This document shows, piece after piece, positions 34,509 through 44,271 of a DNA stretch of 64,000 nt. Every line of letters begins with the position of its first letter. Position 1 is the first letter of the stretch. A model generated the notes under the pieces. It ran no database searches, was not told the origin of the DNA, and worked only from the letters and a program-made list of their open reading frames with translations. This DNA is from Glycomyces salinus (lineage in GTDB: Bacteria; Actinomycetota; Actinomycetes; Mycobacteriales; Micromonosporaceae): positions 1 through 64,000 of the forward strand of contig NZ_JAELXW010000003.1 in the NCBI RefSeq assembly GCF_016428645.1. The letters run 5' to 3'. Both the position numbers and the translations under genes were made by a program.

Positions 34509-35350
34509 CGAGGATCGTCCACTCAAGATCCGAACTGGCCGCCGCCCGGGCCGCCATGACCGGGACCGTCGCGGTCGTGCCCACCATGGGCGCCCTCCAC
34601 GACGGCCACCGCGCCAACATCAGGCGGGCCCGCGAGGCCGCCGACGCGGTCATCGTCACCGTCTTCGTCAACCCCCTCCAGTTCCGGCCCGGCGAGGACC
34701 TCGACCGCTACCCGCGCACGCTCGAGGCCGACGCGGCCGTGTGCGAGGAGGAAGGCGTCGACCTCGTGTTCGCGCCCAGCGAGAGGGAGATGTACCCCGA
34801 AGGCCGAGATGGACTCACCACCGTCCACGCCGGACCCGGCGGCGACATCCTCGAAGGGGCCTCCCGGCCCGGGTTCTTCACCGGAGTCCTCACCGTGGTC
34901 GCCAAGCTCTTCGCCCTCACCCGGCCCGACCTCGCCTGCTTCGGCGAGAAGGACTTCCAGCAGCTGGCCATGGTCCGCCGCATGGTCCGCGACCTCGACA
35001 TGGGCGTCGAGATCCTCTCGGTGCCCACCGACCGCGAGGCCGACGGCCTGGCCCGGAGCAGCCGCAACGTCTACCTCTCCGACATCGAGCGCGCCGCCGC
35101 ACTGGCCATCCCCCACGCCCTCCGCGCCGCCCAGGACTCGACCGATCCGCTCGCGGCCGCCGAGAAGGTCCTGGACGCCGAGCCCGGACTCGAGGTCGAC
35201 TACATCGCCGTCCGCTCCCCGGAGCTCGGCCCGGCCCCCGAGCAGGGCCCGGCCAGGCTCCTCATCGCCGCCAGGGCGGGCACCACCCGCCTCATCGACA
35301 ACGCCCCGGTCTCGATAGGGGCCAGCATGATCGGAGATCCCGATGCTTAG
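34505..35350 (+). CDS. panC: Pantothenate synthetase
   Basis: 281 residues; joins pantoate and beta-alanine using ATP. Motifs [11 protein letters not shown] (HxGH-type nucleotide site), [16 protein letters not shown] and the KMSKS-like [11 protein letters not shown] are all present. Overlaps the DUF2520 gene by 4 bp and panD by 8 bp. Confidence 0.96.
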   Translation: MTRIVHSRSELAAARAAMTGTVAVVPTMGALHDGHRANIRRAREAADAVIVTVFVNPLQFRPGEDLDRYPRTLEADAAVCEEEGVDLVFAPSEREMYPEGRDGLTTVHAGPGGDILEGASRPGFFTGVLTVVAKLFALTRPDLACFGEKDFQQLAMVRRMVRDLDMGVEILSVPTDREADGLARSSRNVYLSDIERAAALAIPHALRAAQDSTDPLAAAEKVLDAEPGLEVDYIAVRSPELGPAPEQGPARLLIAARAGTTRLIDNAPVSIGASMIGDPDA

Positions 35351-35765
35351 GACCATGTTCAAGTCCAAGATCCACCGCGCCACGGTCACCCAGGCCGACC
35401 TGCACTATGTCGGATCGGTCACGGTCGACGCCGACCTGCTGGAGGCCGCCGACATCCTCGACGGCGAGCAGGTCTCCATCGTCGACATCACCAACGGCGC
35501 CCGCCTGGAGACCTACACGATCGCCGGAGAGCGCGGCAGCGGCGTCATCGGCATCAACGGCGCCGCCGCCCACCTGGTCGACCCCGGCGACCTGGTGATC
35601 CTCATCTCGTACGCCCAGCTGGAGGACGCCGAGGCGCGCTCGTTCACCCCGCGCGTGGTCCACGTCGACGAGAACAACGAGATCATCGAGGTCGACGACG
35701 ACAAGGCCCACCCGGCCCCGGGAACGGCCGGCAACGCGGTGGCATCGCCACTAGCCGAGCGGTAA
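35343..35765 (+). CDS. panD: Aspartate 1-decarboxylase
   Basis: 140 residues; makes beta-alanine for PanC. The self-cleavage site G24-S25 (HYVGSVTVD) that yields the pyruvoyl cofactor is present, as are the YAPR-region equivalent ([17 protein letters not shown]) and an acidic C-terminal extension. Start overlaps panC by 8 bp. Confidence 0.96.
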   Translation: MLRTMFKSKIHRATVTQADLHYVGSVTVDADLLEAADILDGEQVSIVDITNGARLETYTIAGERGSGVIGINGAAAHLVDPGDLVILISYAQLEDAEARSFTPRVVHVDENNEIIEVDDDKAHPAPGTAGNAVASPLAER

Positions 35766-35776
35766 GTTTCTTGACC

Positions 35777-37246
35777 ATGACCGAAGAGAAGAAGACCGAG
35801 CCGGCCGACGACCCCAAGAAGGCCGACAAACCGGAACCGGCCGACGACCTCAAGACCACCCACCACACCCTCGGCGACCTCAGCTACGCCGCCACCACCG
35901 GGCGGATCGTCCTGCACGAAGAGGTCACCGAGGACGAGAAGTACAACGGCCGCAAACCCAAGGCCGAGGTCTCGATCACCTACTACGAGCTCGACGGCGC
36001 CGACGTCACCACCCGACCGATCACCTTCGCGTTCAACGGCGGGCCCGGCTCGTCCTCGATCTGGCTGCACCTGGGCCTGCTGGGGCCGCGCCGGGTCGAC
36101 TCCGGCGACGTCGGGAACCTCACCCCGCCGCCGTACGGGCTGCTCGACAACCACGAGACGCTCCTGCGCCACACCGACCTGGTCTTCATCGACCCGGTCT
36201 CGACCGGGTACTCGCGCGCGGCCGAAGGCGAGAAGGCCGGCCCGTACCACGGCTTCACCGGCGACATGGAGGCCGTCGGCGAGATCATCCGGCTCATGAC
36301 CACCCGCCACAACCGCTGGCTGTCGCCGAAGTTCCTGATCGGGGAGTCCTACGGCGGCACCCGAGGCGGGGCCCTGGCCGAATACCTCCAGACCCGCTTC
36401 GGCATGTTCCTCAACGGCGTCATATTCCTGGCCCCGGCGTTCAACATGGAGACGCTGTACCACGCCAAGCGCTCGGACCTGCCGAACCCGCTGTTCCTGC
36501 CGACCTACGCGGCGACCGCCCACTACCACGGGCTGCATCCGGACCGCGAACTCGACGACCTGGTGGCCGAGGCCCGCGCCTACGCCGACCAGTACCGCAC
36601 GATCCTGGCCAAGGGCCAGAACCTCGACCCCGAGGAGCGGGCGGCGGCCGTGGCCAAGATCGCCTCGCTGGCCGGGGTCAGCGAGGAGTACGTCGACCGC
36701 GCCAACCTGCGCCTGGAGCACACCCGCTTCTACGCCGAGCTGCAACGGCACCGCAAACTCGTCACCGGCCGGCTCGACACCCGCTTCACCGGCCCGGTGG
36801 ACAACGCCATCCACGAGGTCATGCCGTACGACCCGTTCCTGCACGCCATCGACGGGCCCTACACCGCCGCGCTCCAGTACTACCTGCGCACCGAGCTGGA
36901 GTACGAGAACGAGGCGGTCTACGAGACCCTCTCCCGGGCGGTGCACCCGTGGTCGTACAAGGAGTTCGAGGGCGACGCGGTCGACGTCGTCGACCGGCTT
37001 GCCGGCGCCATGCGCATCAACCCCGACCTGAAGGTGCACGTGTCGATGGGCCGCTACGACGGCGGCGTCCCGATCGAGGCGATCGAGTACACACTCGACC
37101 ACCTCGAGATCCCCCTCGAAGCGCGCGAGCGCATCGAGACCGCCGAATACCCGACCGGGCACATGATGTACGTGCACGGACCCTCGCGCGTCCAGCAGTC
37201 GGCCGACCTGGCCGACTTCGTCCGGAGAGCCTCCGGGCGGAGCTAG
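35777..37246 (+). CDS. Serine carboxypeptidase-like protein (peptidase family S10)
   Basis: 489 residues. ITFAFNGGPGSSSIWLHLGLLGP is the oxyanion-hole region and LIGESYGGTRGG holds the nucleophile Ser; an Asp near VHVSMGRYDGGVP and a His in YPTGHMMYVH complete the triad. No signal peptide is seen; the first 25 residues are Lys/Glu/Pro-rich, so it may be cytoplasmic. TAAGTT lies 8 nt before ATG 35777. It sits between panD and nadB, an unusual place for a peptidase. Confidence 0.9.
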   Translation: MTEEKKTEPADDPKKADKPEPADDLKTTHHTLGDLSYAATTGRIVLHEEVTEDEKYNGRKPKAEVSITYYELDGADVTTRPITFAFNGGPGSSSIWLHLGLLGPRRVDSGDVGNLTPPPYGLLDNHETLLRHTDLVFIDPVSTGYSRAAEGEKAGPYHGFTGDMEAVGEIIRLMTTRHNRWLSPKFLIGESYGGTRGGALAEYLQTRFGMFLNGVIFLAPAFNMETLYHAKRSDLPNPLFLPTYAATAHYHGLHPDRELDDLVAEARAYADQYRTILAKGQNLDPEERAAAVAKIASLAGVSEEYVDRANLRLEHTRFYAELQRHRKLVTGRLDTRFTGPVDNAIHEVMPYDPFLHAIDGPYTAALQYYLRTELEYENEAVYETLSRAVHPWSYKEFEGDAVDVVDRLAGAMRINPDLKVHVSMGRYDGGVPIEAIEYTLDHLEIPLEARERIETAEYPTGHMMYVHGPSRVQQSADLADFVRRASGRS

Positions 37247-37274
37247 GGCACGGAATCAGGAGAGCATCGAACCG

Positions 37275-38966
37275 GTGACACCATCGCTCACGCCGCCGCC
37301 GCGGATGCACGGTCACGCTGACGCTTGCGGAAGCGTGAATCTGCCCCGTCTGCCGCGGCGGCTGCGGGCCGACGCCCCGTCCTGGACCGAGACCACCGAC
37401 GTGTGCGTCATCGGCTCCGGCGTCGCGGGCCTGACCTGCGCCCTCAACCTCCGGCAGGCCGGATTCCACGTCACCGTCGTCACCAAGGTCCACATCGACG
37501 ACGGCTCGACGCGGTGGGCGCAGGGCGGCGTGGCCGCCGTGCTCGACCCGCTCGACACCCCCGCCGCGCACGCGGTGGACACGCAGGTCGCCGGGGTGGG
37601 CCTGTGCGACCCGGCCGCGGTCGAGGTGACCGTCACCGAAGGCCCCGGCCGGGTCGCCGACCTGATCCACCTCGGCGCCGAGTTCGACCGCCACGCCGAC
37701 GGCTCGCTCCAGCTCACCCGCGAGGGCGGGCACCGGGCCCGGCGGATCGTCCACGCCGGCGGGGACGCCACCGGCGCCGAGATCCAGCGCGCCCTGCACT
37801 CGGCGGTCCTGCGCGACCCGTGGATCCGCATCATCGAGAACGCCATGGTGCTGGACCTGCTCACCGACTCACACGGCCGCGCGGCCGGAGTGAGCCTCCA
37901 CGTCCTCGGCGAGGGCGTCGAGCACGGCGTGGGCGGCGTCGAGGCCCGCGCGGTCGTGCTCGCCACCGGCGGCATGGGACAGATCTTCCAGTCGACCACC
38001 AACCCCTCGGTGTCCATCGGGGACGGCGTGGCCCTGGCGCTGCGCGCCGGGGCCGACGTCACCGACCTCGAATTCGTTCAGTTTCACCCGACGGCCCTGT
38101 ACCTAAAAAATAGCGAGGGGGACCGACAACCCCTGATCACCGAAGCGATCAGGGGCGAGGGAGCCCACCTTCGCGACCACGGCGGCGAGCGTTTCATGGT
38201 CGGCGCCCACGAGCTCGCCGAGCTGGCCCCCCGCGACGTGGTCGCCAAGGCCGCCACCGCCCGCATGCGCGCCGAAGGCGAGCCGCACGTATGGCTCGAC
38301 GCCCGCCACCTGGGCCGGACCATGCTCGAGGAGCGCTTCCCGACCGTCACCGGCTTCTGCCGGGCCTTGGGGATCGACCCGGTCACCGACCTCGTCCCGG
38401 TCGCCCCCGCCGCCCACTACGCCTCCGGCGGCGTGCGCACCGACCTGCACGGCCGCACCACCGTCCCCGGCCTCTACGCCGCCGGCGAGGCCGCCTGCAC
38501 CGGCCTCCACGGCGCCAACCGGCTCGCGTCGAACTCCCTGCTGGAGGCCCTGGTCTTCACCCACCGGATCGCCGCCGACCTGGCCGAGAACAAGCCCAGC
38601 CCCGGCGACCCCGAGATCGGGCGGGGCGAGAGCTGGGTCTGCTCTACGACCTCCCGGGCCCCGCTCCAGGAGGCCATGACCGCCGGGGCCGGAGTCCTGC
38701 GCTCGCAGACGAGTCTCGAAGCCACCGCCGAGGCCCTCACCGGCTTGGGGGACAATGTGTCCGGAAGTCCCCGGCCGGCCACCTGGGAGGCCACGAACCT
38801 CCTGACCGTGGCCACCGCCCTGACCGCCGCCGCCCACCGGCGGCGCGAGACCCGCGGCAGCCACTGGCGCGAGGACCACCCCGAGGCCTCCGACGACTGG
38901 CTGGGCCACCTCCACCTGTCGATCGGACCCGAAGGGGACCTCGACACCACCTGGGAGAGCGCATGA
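37275..38966 (+). CDS. nadB: L-aspartate oxidase
   Basis: 563 residues; FAD enzyme oxidising L-aspartate to iminoaspartate in NAD synthesis. FAD-binding CVIGSGVAGLTCALNL near 44, STRWAQGGVAAVL, catalytic region EFVQFHPTAL and VAPAAHYASGGVRTD, and the C-terminal helical domain are present. GTG 37275 has AGGAGAG about 10 nt upstream. NadC start overlaps its stop. NadA is not in this window. Confidence 0.95.
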   Translation: MTPSLTPPPRMHGHADACGSVNLPRLPRRLRADAPSWTETTDVCVIGSGVAGLTCALNLRQAGFHVTVVTKVHIDDGSTRWAQGGVAAVLDPLDTPAAHAVDTQVAGVGLCDPAAVEVTVTEGPGRVADLIHLGAEFDRHADGSLQLTREGGHRARRIVHAGGDATGAEIQRALHSAVLRDPWIRIIENAMVLDLLTDSHGRAAGVSLHVLGEGVEHGVGGVEARAVVLATGGMGQIFQSTTNPSVSIGDGVALALRAGADVTDLEFVQFHPTALYLKNSEGDRQPLITEAIRGEGAHLRDHGGERFMVGAHELAELAPRDVVAKAATARMRAEGEPHVWLDARHLGRTMLEERFPTVTGFCRALGIDPVTDLVPVAPAAHYASGGVRTDLHGRTTVPGLYAAGEAACTGLHGANRLASNSLLEALVFTHRIAADLAENKPSPGDPEIGRGESWVCSTTSRAPLQEAMTAGAGVLRSQTSLEATAEALTGLGDNVSGSPRPATWEATNLLTVATALTAAAHRRRETRGSHWREDHPEASDDWLGHLHLSIGPEGDLDTTWESA

Positions 38967-39844
38967 GCGAAGACCTGAACGCCGAGGCCCGGCTCGTCGC
39001 CGGCGGCCTCGACCCGCAGGACGTGTACGTCGCCGTCGAGGAGTACCTCGACGAGGACCTCTCGCCCGCGCGGCGCGACGTCACCTCCGAATCGATCTTC
39101 GGCCCAGACCACACCTCGACGGTCGTCATGTCCGCCCGCGCCGACGGCGTCCTGGCCGGCCTGCCGGTCGCGCACACCGTCTTCAACGCCATGCCGGGCG
39201 AGATCGAGTTCACCTACCTGGCCGGCGACAGCGCCCGCGTCCGCGACGGGAAGGCGCTGGCCCGCATCACCGGCCACACCCGCGCCCTGCTGGCCGCCGA
39301 GCGCACCGCCCTGAACCTGCTCTCGCGCCTGTCGGGGATCGCCACCCACACCCGCCGGTTCGCCGACCTGCTCGCCGACTGGAACACCACCGTTCTCGAC
39401 ACCCGCAAGACCACGCCCGGCCTGCGGGCCCTGGAGAAGTACGCCGTGCGCGTCGGCGGCGGCGAGAACAAGCGCTTCGGCCTGTTCGACGTGGCCATGA
39501 TCAAGGACAACCACAAGGAGGCGGCCGGCTCGATCACCGCCGCCTTCCGCGCCGTCCGCTCCTCCGAACCGGACATCGATATCCAAGTGGAGGTCGAGAC
39601 CCTCGAAGAGGCCCTCGAAGCGGTCGCGGCCGGAGCCGTGTTCCTGCTGTGCGACAACATGAGCCCCAAAGAGCTGGCCGAGGTCGTCGAGACCGTCGGC
39701 GACCGCGCCGAACTCGAGGCCACCGGCAACATCACCCTCGACAACGCCGTCGACTACGCGGCCACCGGCGTCCACTACGTCTCGGTCGGAGCCCTCACCC
39801 ACTCCTCGCCCATTCTCGACATCGGCCTGGACTTCGAGGAGTAG
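38963..39844 (+). CDS. nadC: Nicotinate-nucleotide (quinolinate) phosphoribosyltransferase
   Basis: 293 residues; converts quinolinate and PRPP to nicotinate mononucleotide. DTRKTTPGLRALEKYAVRVGGGENKRFGLFD is the family's active-site stretch, followed by IKDNH and a C-terminal VEVETLEEALEA barrel strand. Overlaps nadB by 4 bp, and coaX begins 3 bp after its stop. Confidence 0.96.
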   Translation: MSEDLNAEARLVAGGLDPQDVYVAVEEYLDEDLSPARRDVTSESIFGPDHTSTVVMSARADGVLAGLPVAHTVFNAMPGEIEFTYLAGDSARVRDGKALARITGHTRALLAAERTALNLLSRLSGIATHTRRFADLLADWNTTVLDTRKTTPGLRALEKYAVRVGGGENKRFGLFDVAMIKDNHKEAAGSITAAFRAVRSSEPDIDIQVEVETLEEALEAVAAGAVFLLCDNMSPKELAEVVETVGDRAELEATGNITLDNAVDYAATGVHYVSVGALTHSSPILDIGLDFEE

Positions 39845-39847
39845 CAC

Positions 39848-40609
39848 ATGCTGCTGTGCGTCGACATCGGCAACACCAACACCGTCCTGGCAGTGTTCGA
39901 GGACGACAAACTCGTCCACTCCTGGCGCATCCGCACCGACCCGCACGCCACCGCCGACGAGCTCGGCCTGACCTTCCGGGCCCTGCTCGACGGCGACGGC
40001 GTCGACCTCACCGGGATAGCGTTGTCCTCAACGGTGCCGCAGCAGGGCGCCGAGGTCGCCAAGATGGCCAAGCGCTACTATCCCGACGCCAAGCTCGTCA
40101 CCATGGGCCCCGGCGTCAAGAGCGGGGTTCGCCTGCTGATCGACAACCCGCGCGAGGCCGGACCCGACCGCATCGCCAACACCCACGCGGCCTTCCACCT
40201 GTTCGGCGGCCCGTGCATCACCGTCGACTTCGGCACCTCCACCAACATCGACGTCATCTCCGAGCACGGCGACTTCCTCGGAGGCGCCTTCGCCCCGGGC
40301 ATCGAGATCTCCATCGACGCCCTCGCGTCCCGCGCGGCCAACCTGCTCAAGATCCCGCTGGTCAAACCCCGCAGCGTCATCGGCAAGAACACCGTCGAAT
40401 GCCTCCAGTCGGGCATGGTCTACGGCACCGCGGCCCAAGTCGACGGCCTGGTCCGCCGCATCACCGCCGAACTGGGCGCCGAACCGACCGCCGTGGTCGC
40501 CACCGGCGGCCTCGCCTCGGTCGTCGCCGAGCAGTGCGAGACCATCACCAACTTCGAGCCGAACCTGACCCTCCACGGCCTGCGGATGATCTGGCACCGC
40601 AACGTCTGA
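39848..40609 (+). CDS. coaX: Type III pantothenate kinase
   Basis: 253 residues; first step of CoA synthesis. The ASKHA-fold phosphate motif DIGNTNT is at 6-12, GPDRIANTHAAF binds pantothenate, and DFGTSTNIDVI and GGAFAPGIEIS follow. Completes a cofactor cluster panC-panD-nadB-nadC-coaX. Its stop and the convergent gene's stop lie in a small hairpin (CTGAGG-CCG-CCTCAG, 40606-40620). Confidence 0.95.
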   Translation: MLLCVDIGNTNTVLAVFEDDKLVHSWRIRTDPHATADELGLTFRALLDGDGVDLTGIALSSTVPQQGAEVAKMAKRYYPDAKLVTMGPGVKSGVRLLIDNPREAGPDRIANTHAAFHLFGGPCITVDFGTSTNIDVISEHGDFLGGAFAPGIEISIDALASRAANLLKIPLVKPRSVIGKNTVECLQSGMVYGTAAQVDGLVRRITAELGAEPTAVVATGGLASVVAEQCETITNFEPNLTLHGLRMIWHRNV

Positions 40610-40616
40610 GGCCGCC

Positions 40617-42017
40617 TCAGCGGGCGGCGCCCCAATCGCGGTCCTCGCGCTCGCTCTCGACCTCGGCGTACCAGCTGCGCGTGGTCACGTCCTTCGAAGG
40701 CCCGCCGTCCGACCCCGAACCCTCGGAGTACTGGGACTCCCACTCCTCCTTGCCCTCGCCGGAGTCGTAGTCCTCGATCGCGTGCTCCATCTCCGGGGTC
40801 ATGTGCTCGGCCAGCTCGGGGTCGAAGACCGCGAACGGCACGGGGTTCCCGTCGGGATCGAGCGGAGGCTCCCAATCCGGATCGTTGCAGGGGAAAGAGT
40901 CGAACAGGTGCTCGGGCGCGTGCTTTGCCAGCTCCGGCGGGATCGACTCGGGGCTCTGGGCGGCCAGCCGCTCCCACAGCTCCGGCGGCATGGAGCGGGC
41001 CATCCGCTCCCATTCGTCGCCGGGGATCGTCGCGATCAGCCACGGGTGGAGCGCCACGTCGTCGTTCGGCAGCTCCAGGATCGGCCGCTCGCCGTCGCGG
41101 AACTCCTCGCGCTCTCCGGGGTCGGGGCGCGGCGGCCCGAGCTCGCCGGAGTCGACCCCGTCGGAGGGGTCCTCGCCAAAGTCCCCGCCGCCCGTCGGCG
41201 GCGGCGGGGAGGGCGGCATGCCGCCGGTCCCCGGTCCGCTCCCGCCGCCCGAGCCCGTCCCGGGCGGCACGTTCGAATCGGGGATCCGCGTCCCCGGGCC
41301 CAGGTCGACCTCGGGAGCCTCGGTGGTGTCGTCCAGCAGCGGCGAGGTCGGCTGCGGGGCCGGGTGCCAGTTGCTCGAAGCGATCGTCATCGCCTGGACC
41401 CCGTAGGTCATCGCGCCGGTCATGGCCCGGCGCTCCTCGCCGTAGAGGGTCCGGTCCCTCCACTCGTAGTAGGTCCCGCCGAACCAGGAGTCGGTGCAGA
41501 TCGCGTGGGGGCACTCGCCGCCCCTGGCCTGCCACTCGGCGAACTTCTCGCCCTCGGTCAGCGCCCGGGATCCGGGGCCGGTCAGCGGGATGCTCCCGGG
41601 GAAGCACTGCTCGGGGTAGGGGGCGAAGTGCTCGGCCTCCCCCAGCTTCTCGTGCACGTACGGCAGGATCACGCTCGCGTTGTGCTTCAGCCCCTCGGCG
41701 ATGTCCCGGCCGAACTCGACCAGGCCCTCGACGCGCGAGCGGAGCTGCTCGGCGTCGTCGCCCTCCCACTCGGACAGGATCTCGTCCAGATCGGACTCGA
41801 TGTCGCCCGGAATGGACTCGAAGGCGTCGTGGACGCTCGCCCACGCGTCGGCGGCGGCCGTGACGGTGCCCAGGTCCGCATTGCGGACCAGGTCGGTGCG
41901 CATCGTGCCCACCGGAGAACCGGAGGCGTACTCGCCCGCGATCTGGTCGTGGTCGGGAAGGAGGTCGACGTGTCCGACCCGCACGCCCGGTCCGGTCGGG
42001 ATTCCAGGTTCATCCAT
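40617..42017 (-). CDS. Large WXG-type (ESX/T7SS-like) protein with cysteine-containing central region
   Basis: 466 residues. The first 140 are helical with a WXG-like turn (ILSEWEGDDAEQLRSRVEGL) in place of the usual W-x-G hairpin. A central part contains Cys residues (PEQCFPG, GGECPHAICTD) and W/Y-rich SWFGGTYYEWRD. Then come a Pro/Gly-rich linker (about 235-300) and an acidic C-terminal domain of about 160 residues that I cannot assign. No signal peptide. ATG 42017 lies 10 bp after a smaller WXG100-like gene. Probably a substrate of a type VII secretion system encoded elsewhere; a toxin-like role is possible but no immunity gene is seen. Confidence 0.72.
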   Translation of the reverse strand: MDEPGIPTGPGVRVGHVDLLPDHDQIAGEYASGSPVGTMRTDLVRNADLGTVTAAADAWASVHDAFESIPGDIESDLDEILSEWEGDDAEQLRSRVEGLVEFGRDIAEGLKHNASVILPYVHEKLGEAEHFAPYPEQCFPGSIPLTGPGSRALTEGEKFAEWQARGGECPHAICTDSWFGGTYYEWRDRTLYGEERRAMTGAMTYGVQAMTIASSNWHPAPQPTSPLLDDTTEAPEVDLGPGTRIPDSNVPPGTGSGGGSGPGTGGMPPSPPPPTGGGDFGEDPSDGVDSGELGPPRPDPGEREEFRDGERPILELPNDDVALHPWLIATIPGDEWERMARSMPPELWERLAAQSPESIPPELAKHAPEHLFDSFPCNDPDWEPPLDPDGNPVPFAVFDPELAEHMTPEMEHAIEDYDSGEGKEEWESQYSEGSGSDGGPSKDVTTRSWYAEVESEREDRDWGAAR

Positions 42018-42027
42018 GGCGGGCCCC

Positions 42028-42369
42028 CTACAGCTGGCCGTCGTAGTCGGCGGTGAGCGCGGAGTCGAGCCGATCGAAGTCGGCCTCGCCGGCGGCGTCG
42101 GCCTCGTCCCAGTTGGCGATGACCGTCTGGACGCCAGCCTCCAGGCCCGCGAGCGCGTCCACATACTGCCGCAGCCGGTCCTCGTAGTCCACGGCACTGT
42201 TCGCGTGCATGGTCCTGAACTGCTCGGCCGCGGCGAAGGTCCCGGGCCGCAGCTCCTGCATGCACACCTCGGAGGCCATCTTCTCCTGAGCGGCCCTGGC
42301 CTGCTCCAGCCTCGTTCTGACCCGCCGCAGATACGTCTCCAGGTCTGCGGTGCTTACTCGGACGGCCAT
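42028..42369 (-). CDS. WXG100-like small protein
   Basis: 113 residues, all helical, with a central turn and W at VIANWDEADAAGE rather than a classic WxG. GAGGAG sits 8 nt before ATG 42369. Size, lack of signal peptide and pairing with a longer WXG-type protein 10 bp downstream match EsxA/EsxB-type partners, which form helical hairpin dimers before secretion. Family assignment is by architecture, not by strong motif. Confidence 0.65.
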   Translation of the reverse strand: MAVRVSTADLETYLRRVRTRLEQARAAQEKMASEVCMQELRPGTFAAAEQFRTMHANSAVDYEDRLRQYVDALAGLEAGVQTVIANWDEADAAGEADFDRLDSALTADYDGQL

Positions 42370-42495
42370 TCGTGCTCCTCGGGGGTGGGAGGGCGGATGT
42401 CGGTTGCGTCTCCTCGTCTCAGGCTATCAACGCGACACCAACGCGAGGACCTGCCGATTCGCCCGGTCCCGAAGCGGCCGTGGCGCTCCGGCGCC

Positions 42496-43428
42496 TCAAG
42501 CGGCCGGGCCCGCCACCGGCCCCTCGGCGAGGTGGACGCTGCGGGCCCCGCCCCGCATGCGGAGCCTGCGCGCCAGCGACACCGCGTGCGGCTTGTCGCC
42601 CACCAGGAACAGGATCGTCGGACCCGAACCCGACACGTGCGCGGCCAGCGCGCCCTCCTCCAGCCCGGCGTGCATGAGCGAGGCCAGCTGGGGACGCAGG
42701 CTGACGGCGGCGGCCTCCATGTCGTTGACCAGCAGGCGCGACAGCTCGTCGGCGCTCGCCCCGGCCTCGAAGGCCTTCACGATCGCGTCCACGTCTTCTG
42801 AGAACCGGCCGATCCTCTCCCCGCGGAGCCGGTCGACCTCCGCGAAGCACTCCGGCGTCGAGATCTGGGTGTCGGTGGTCGCCACGACCCAGTGCCAGGT
42901 CCCGGCCGCCTCGACGCGGACCAGCTCTTCCCCGCGGCCCGAACCGACCGCGATCCCCCCGGCCAGGCAGAACGGCACGTCGGAGCCGAGTCCGGCGGCC
43001 AGGCGGCGCAGCTCGGCGTCCCCGATCTCGATGCCCCACAGCCGGGCGCACGCCACCAGCGCCCCGGCCGCGTCGGCCGAGCCCCCGGCCAGGCCCCCGG
43101 CGACCGGGATCCGCTTGAACAGGTGCACGTCCACGTCCGGCTCGATGTTCCCGTACAGCGCCATCAGCTTCGCGGCCTTCGCGGCGAGGTTCGTCTCGTC
43201 GGCCGGGAGCGTGTCGGCGCCTTCGCCGGCGATCGAGACCGCGATCCCGCTCTCACGGCGGCGCGTGACGGTGACCGTGTCGTACAGCGAGATCGCCTGA
43301 TAGACGGTGGACAGCGAGTGGTATCCGTCGGGCCTGGCGTCGCCCACCCCCAGGTGCGGGTTGATCTTGGCGGGCACGTCTACGGTGACGGCGGCTTCGG
43401 GCAGCTCTGGCGCGGTCTGTCCGCTCAA
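42496..43428 (-). CDS. ispE: 4-(cytidine 5'-diphospho)-2-C-methyl-D-erythritol kinase
   Basis: 310 residues; GHMP kinase of the MEP isoprenoid pathway. Opens [24 protein letters not shown]; the ATP loop is [15 protein letters not shown], followed by LGSDVPFCL and a C-terminal VSGSGPTIL. It starts with TTG at 43428, overlapping the rsmA stop (TTGA), with AAGGAG just upstream. Confidence 0.95.
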   Translation of the reverse strand: MSGQTAPELPEAAVTVDVPAKINPHLGVGDARPDGYHSLSTVYQAISLYDTVTVTRRRESGIAVSIAGEGADTLPADETNLAAKAAKLMALYGNIEPDVDVHLFKRIPVAGGLAGGSADAAGALVACARLWGIEIGDAELRRLAAGLGSDVPFCLAGGIAVGSGRGEELVRVEAAGTWHWVVATTDTQISTPECFAEVDRLRGERIGRFSEDVDAIVKAFEAGASADELSRLLVNDMEAAAVSLRPQLASLMHAGLEEGALAAHVSGSGPTILFLVGDKPHAVSLARRLRMRGGARSVHLAEGPVAGPAA

Positions 43429-44270
43429 CGGGTCTCCTTGGCTGTAGCGAGGGCGACGAACTCTCCGATGTCCAACGATTCACCCCGTCTTGTGGGTTCG
43501 ATCCCGGCGCGGCCGAGGATCTCCTCGGCGGCGTCGACCGAGCCCGCCCAGCCCTTGAGGGCCTGCCGGAGCATCTTGCGGCGCTGCCCGAACGCGGCGT
43601 CGACCGCGGCGAAGACCTGGGCCCGGTCCGCGTCCGGGGACGCTCTCCGCTCGAAGGCGACCAGGCCGCTGGCGACATTGGGGACCGGCCAGAACACGTT
43701 GGCCGACACCGATCCGGCCCGCCTGGAGGAGGCGTACCAGGCCAGCTTGACCGAGGGGCCGCCGTAGATCTTCGACCCCGGGCCGGCCGTGAGCCGGTCG
43801 GCGACCTCCTTCTGGACCATGACCAGCCCCTTGACCAGGGTGGGGAACGTCTCCAGGGCGTGCAGGACCACCGGCACGGCGACGTTGTACGGCAGGTTCG
43901 CCACCAGTGCGGTCGGCGGCTCGGGCAGGGCCTCGGGGGCGATGCGCGCCGCGTCGGCCTCCACGACCGTCAGGCGGTCGTGCTCGTCGGGGGCCCGGTG
44001 GGCGACCGTCGTGGGCAGCGCGAGGGCCAGCTTGGGGTCGATCTCGACGGCGACGACCCGCCGGGCGACCTCGATGAGCCCCAGGGTCAGCGAGCCGAGC
44101 CCCGGGCCGACCTCCATCACCACGTCGTCGGGCCCCAGGCCGGCCGCCGCGGTGATGCGGCGGACGGTGTTGGCGTCGACCACGAAGTTCTGGCCCCACT
44201 TCTTGGTGGGCTGGATGCCAAGTCCCCCCACCAGGGTCCGGATGTCGCCGGAGGTCAGCTGGCGGGCCAT
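43425..44270 (-). CDS. rsmA: 16S rRNA dimethyladenosine transferase
   Basis: 281 residues; dimethylates two adjacent adenines in helix 45 of 16S r[20 protein letters not shown] motif [15 protein letters not shown], and catalytic [11 protein letters not shown] are present. Its end overlaps ispE; the rsmA-ispE order is conserved in actinobacteria. One base separates it from prfC. Confidence 0.95.
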   Translation of the reverse strand: MARQLTSGDIRTLVGGLGIQPTKKWGQNFVVDANTVRRITAAAGLGPDDVVMEVGPGLGSLTLGLIEVARRVVAVEIDPKLALALPTTVAHRAPDEHDRLTVVEADAARIAPEALPEPPTALVANLPYNVAVPVVLHALETFPTLVKGLVMVQKEVADRLTAGPGSKIYGGPSVKLAWYASSRRAGSVSANVFWPVPNVASGLVAFERRASPDADRAQVFAAVDAAFGQRRKMLRQALKGWAGSVDAAEEILGRAGIEPTRRGESLDIGEFVALATAKETR

Positions 44271-44271
44271 G

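Noticed and set aside
38291-38962. Long open frame upstream of nadC in the same frame
   Set aside because: It is an Arg/Pro-rich shadow of nadB typical of GC-rich DNA; nadC clearly starts at 38963.
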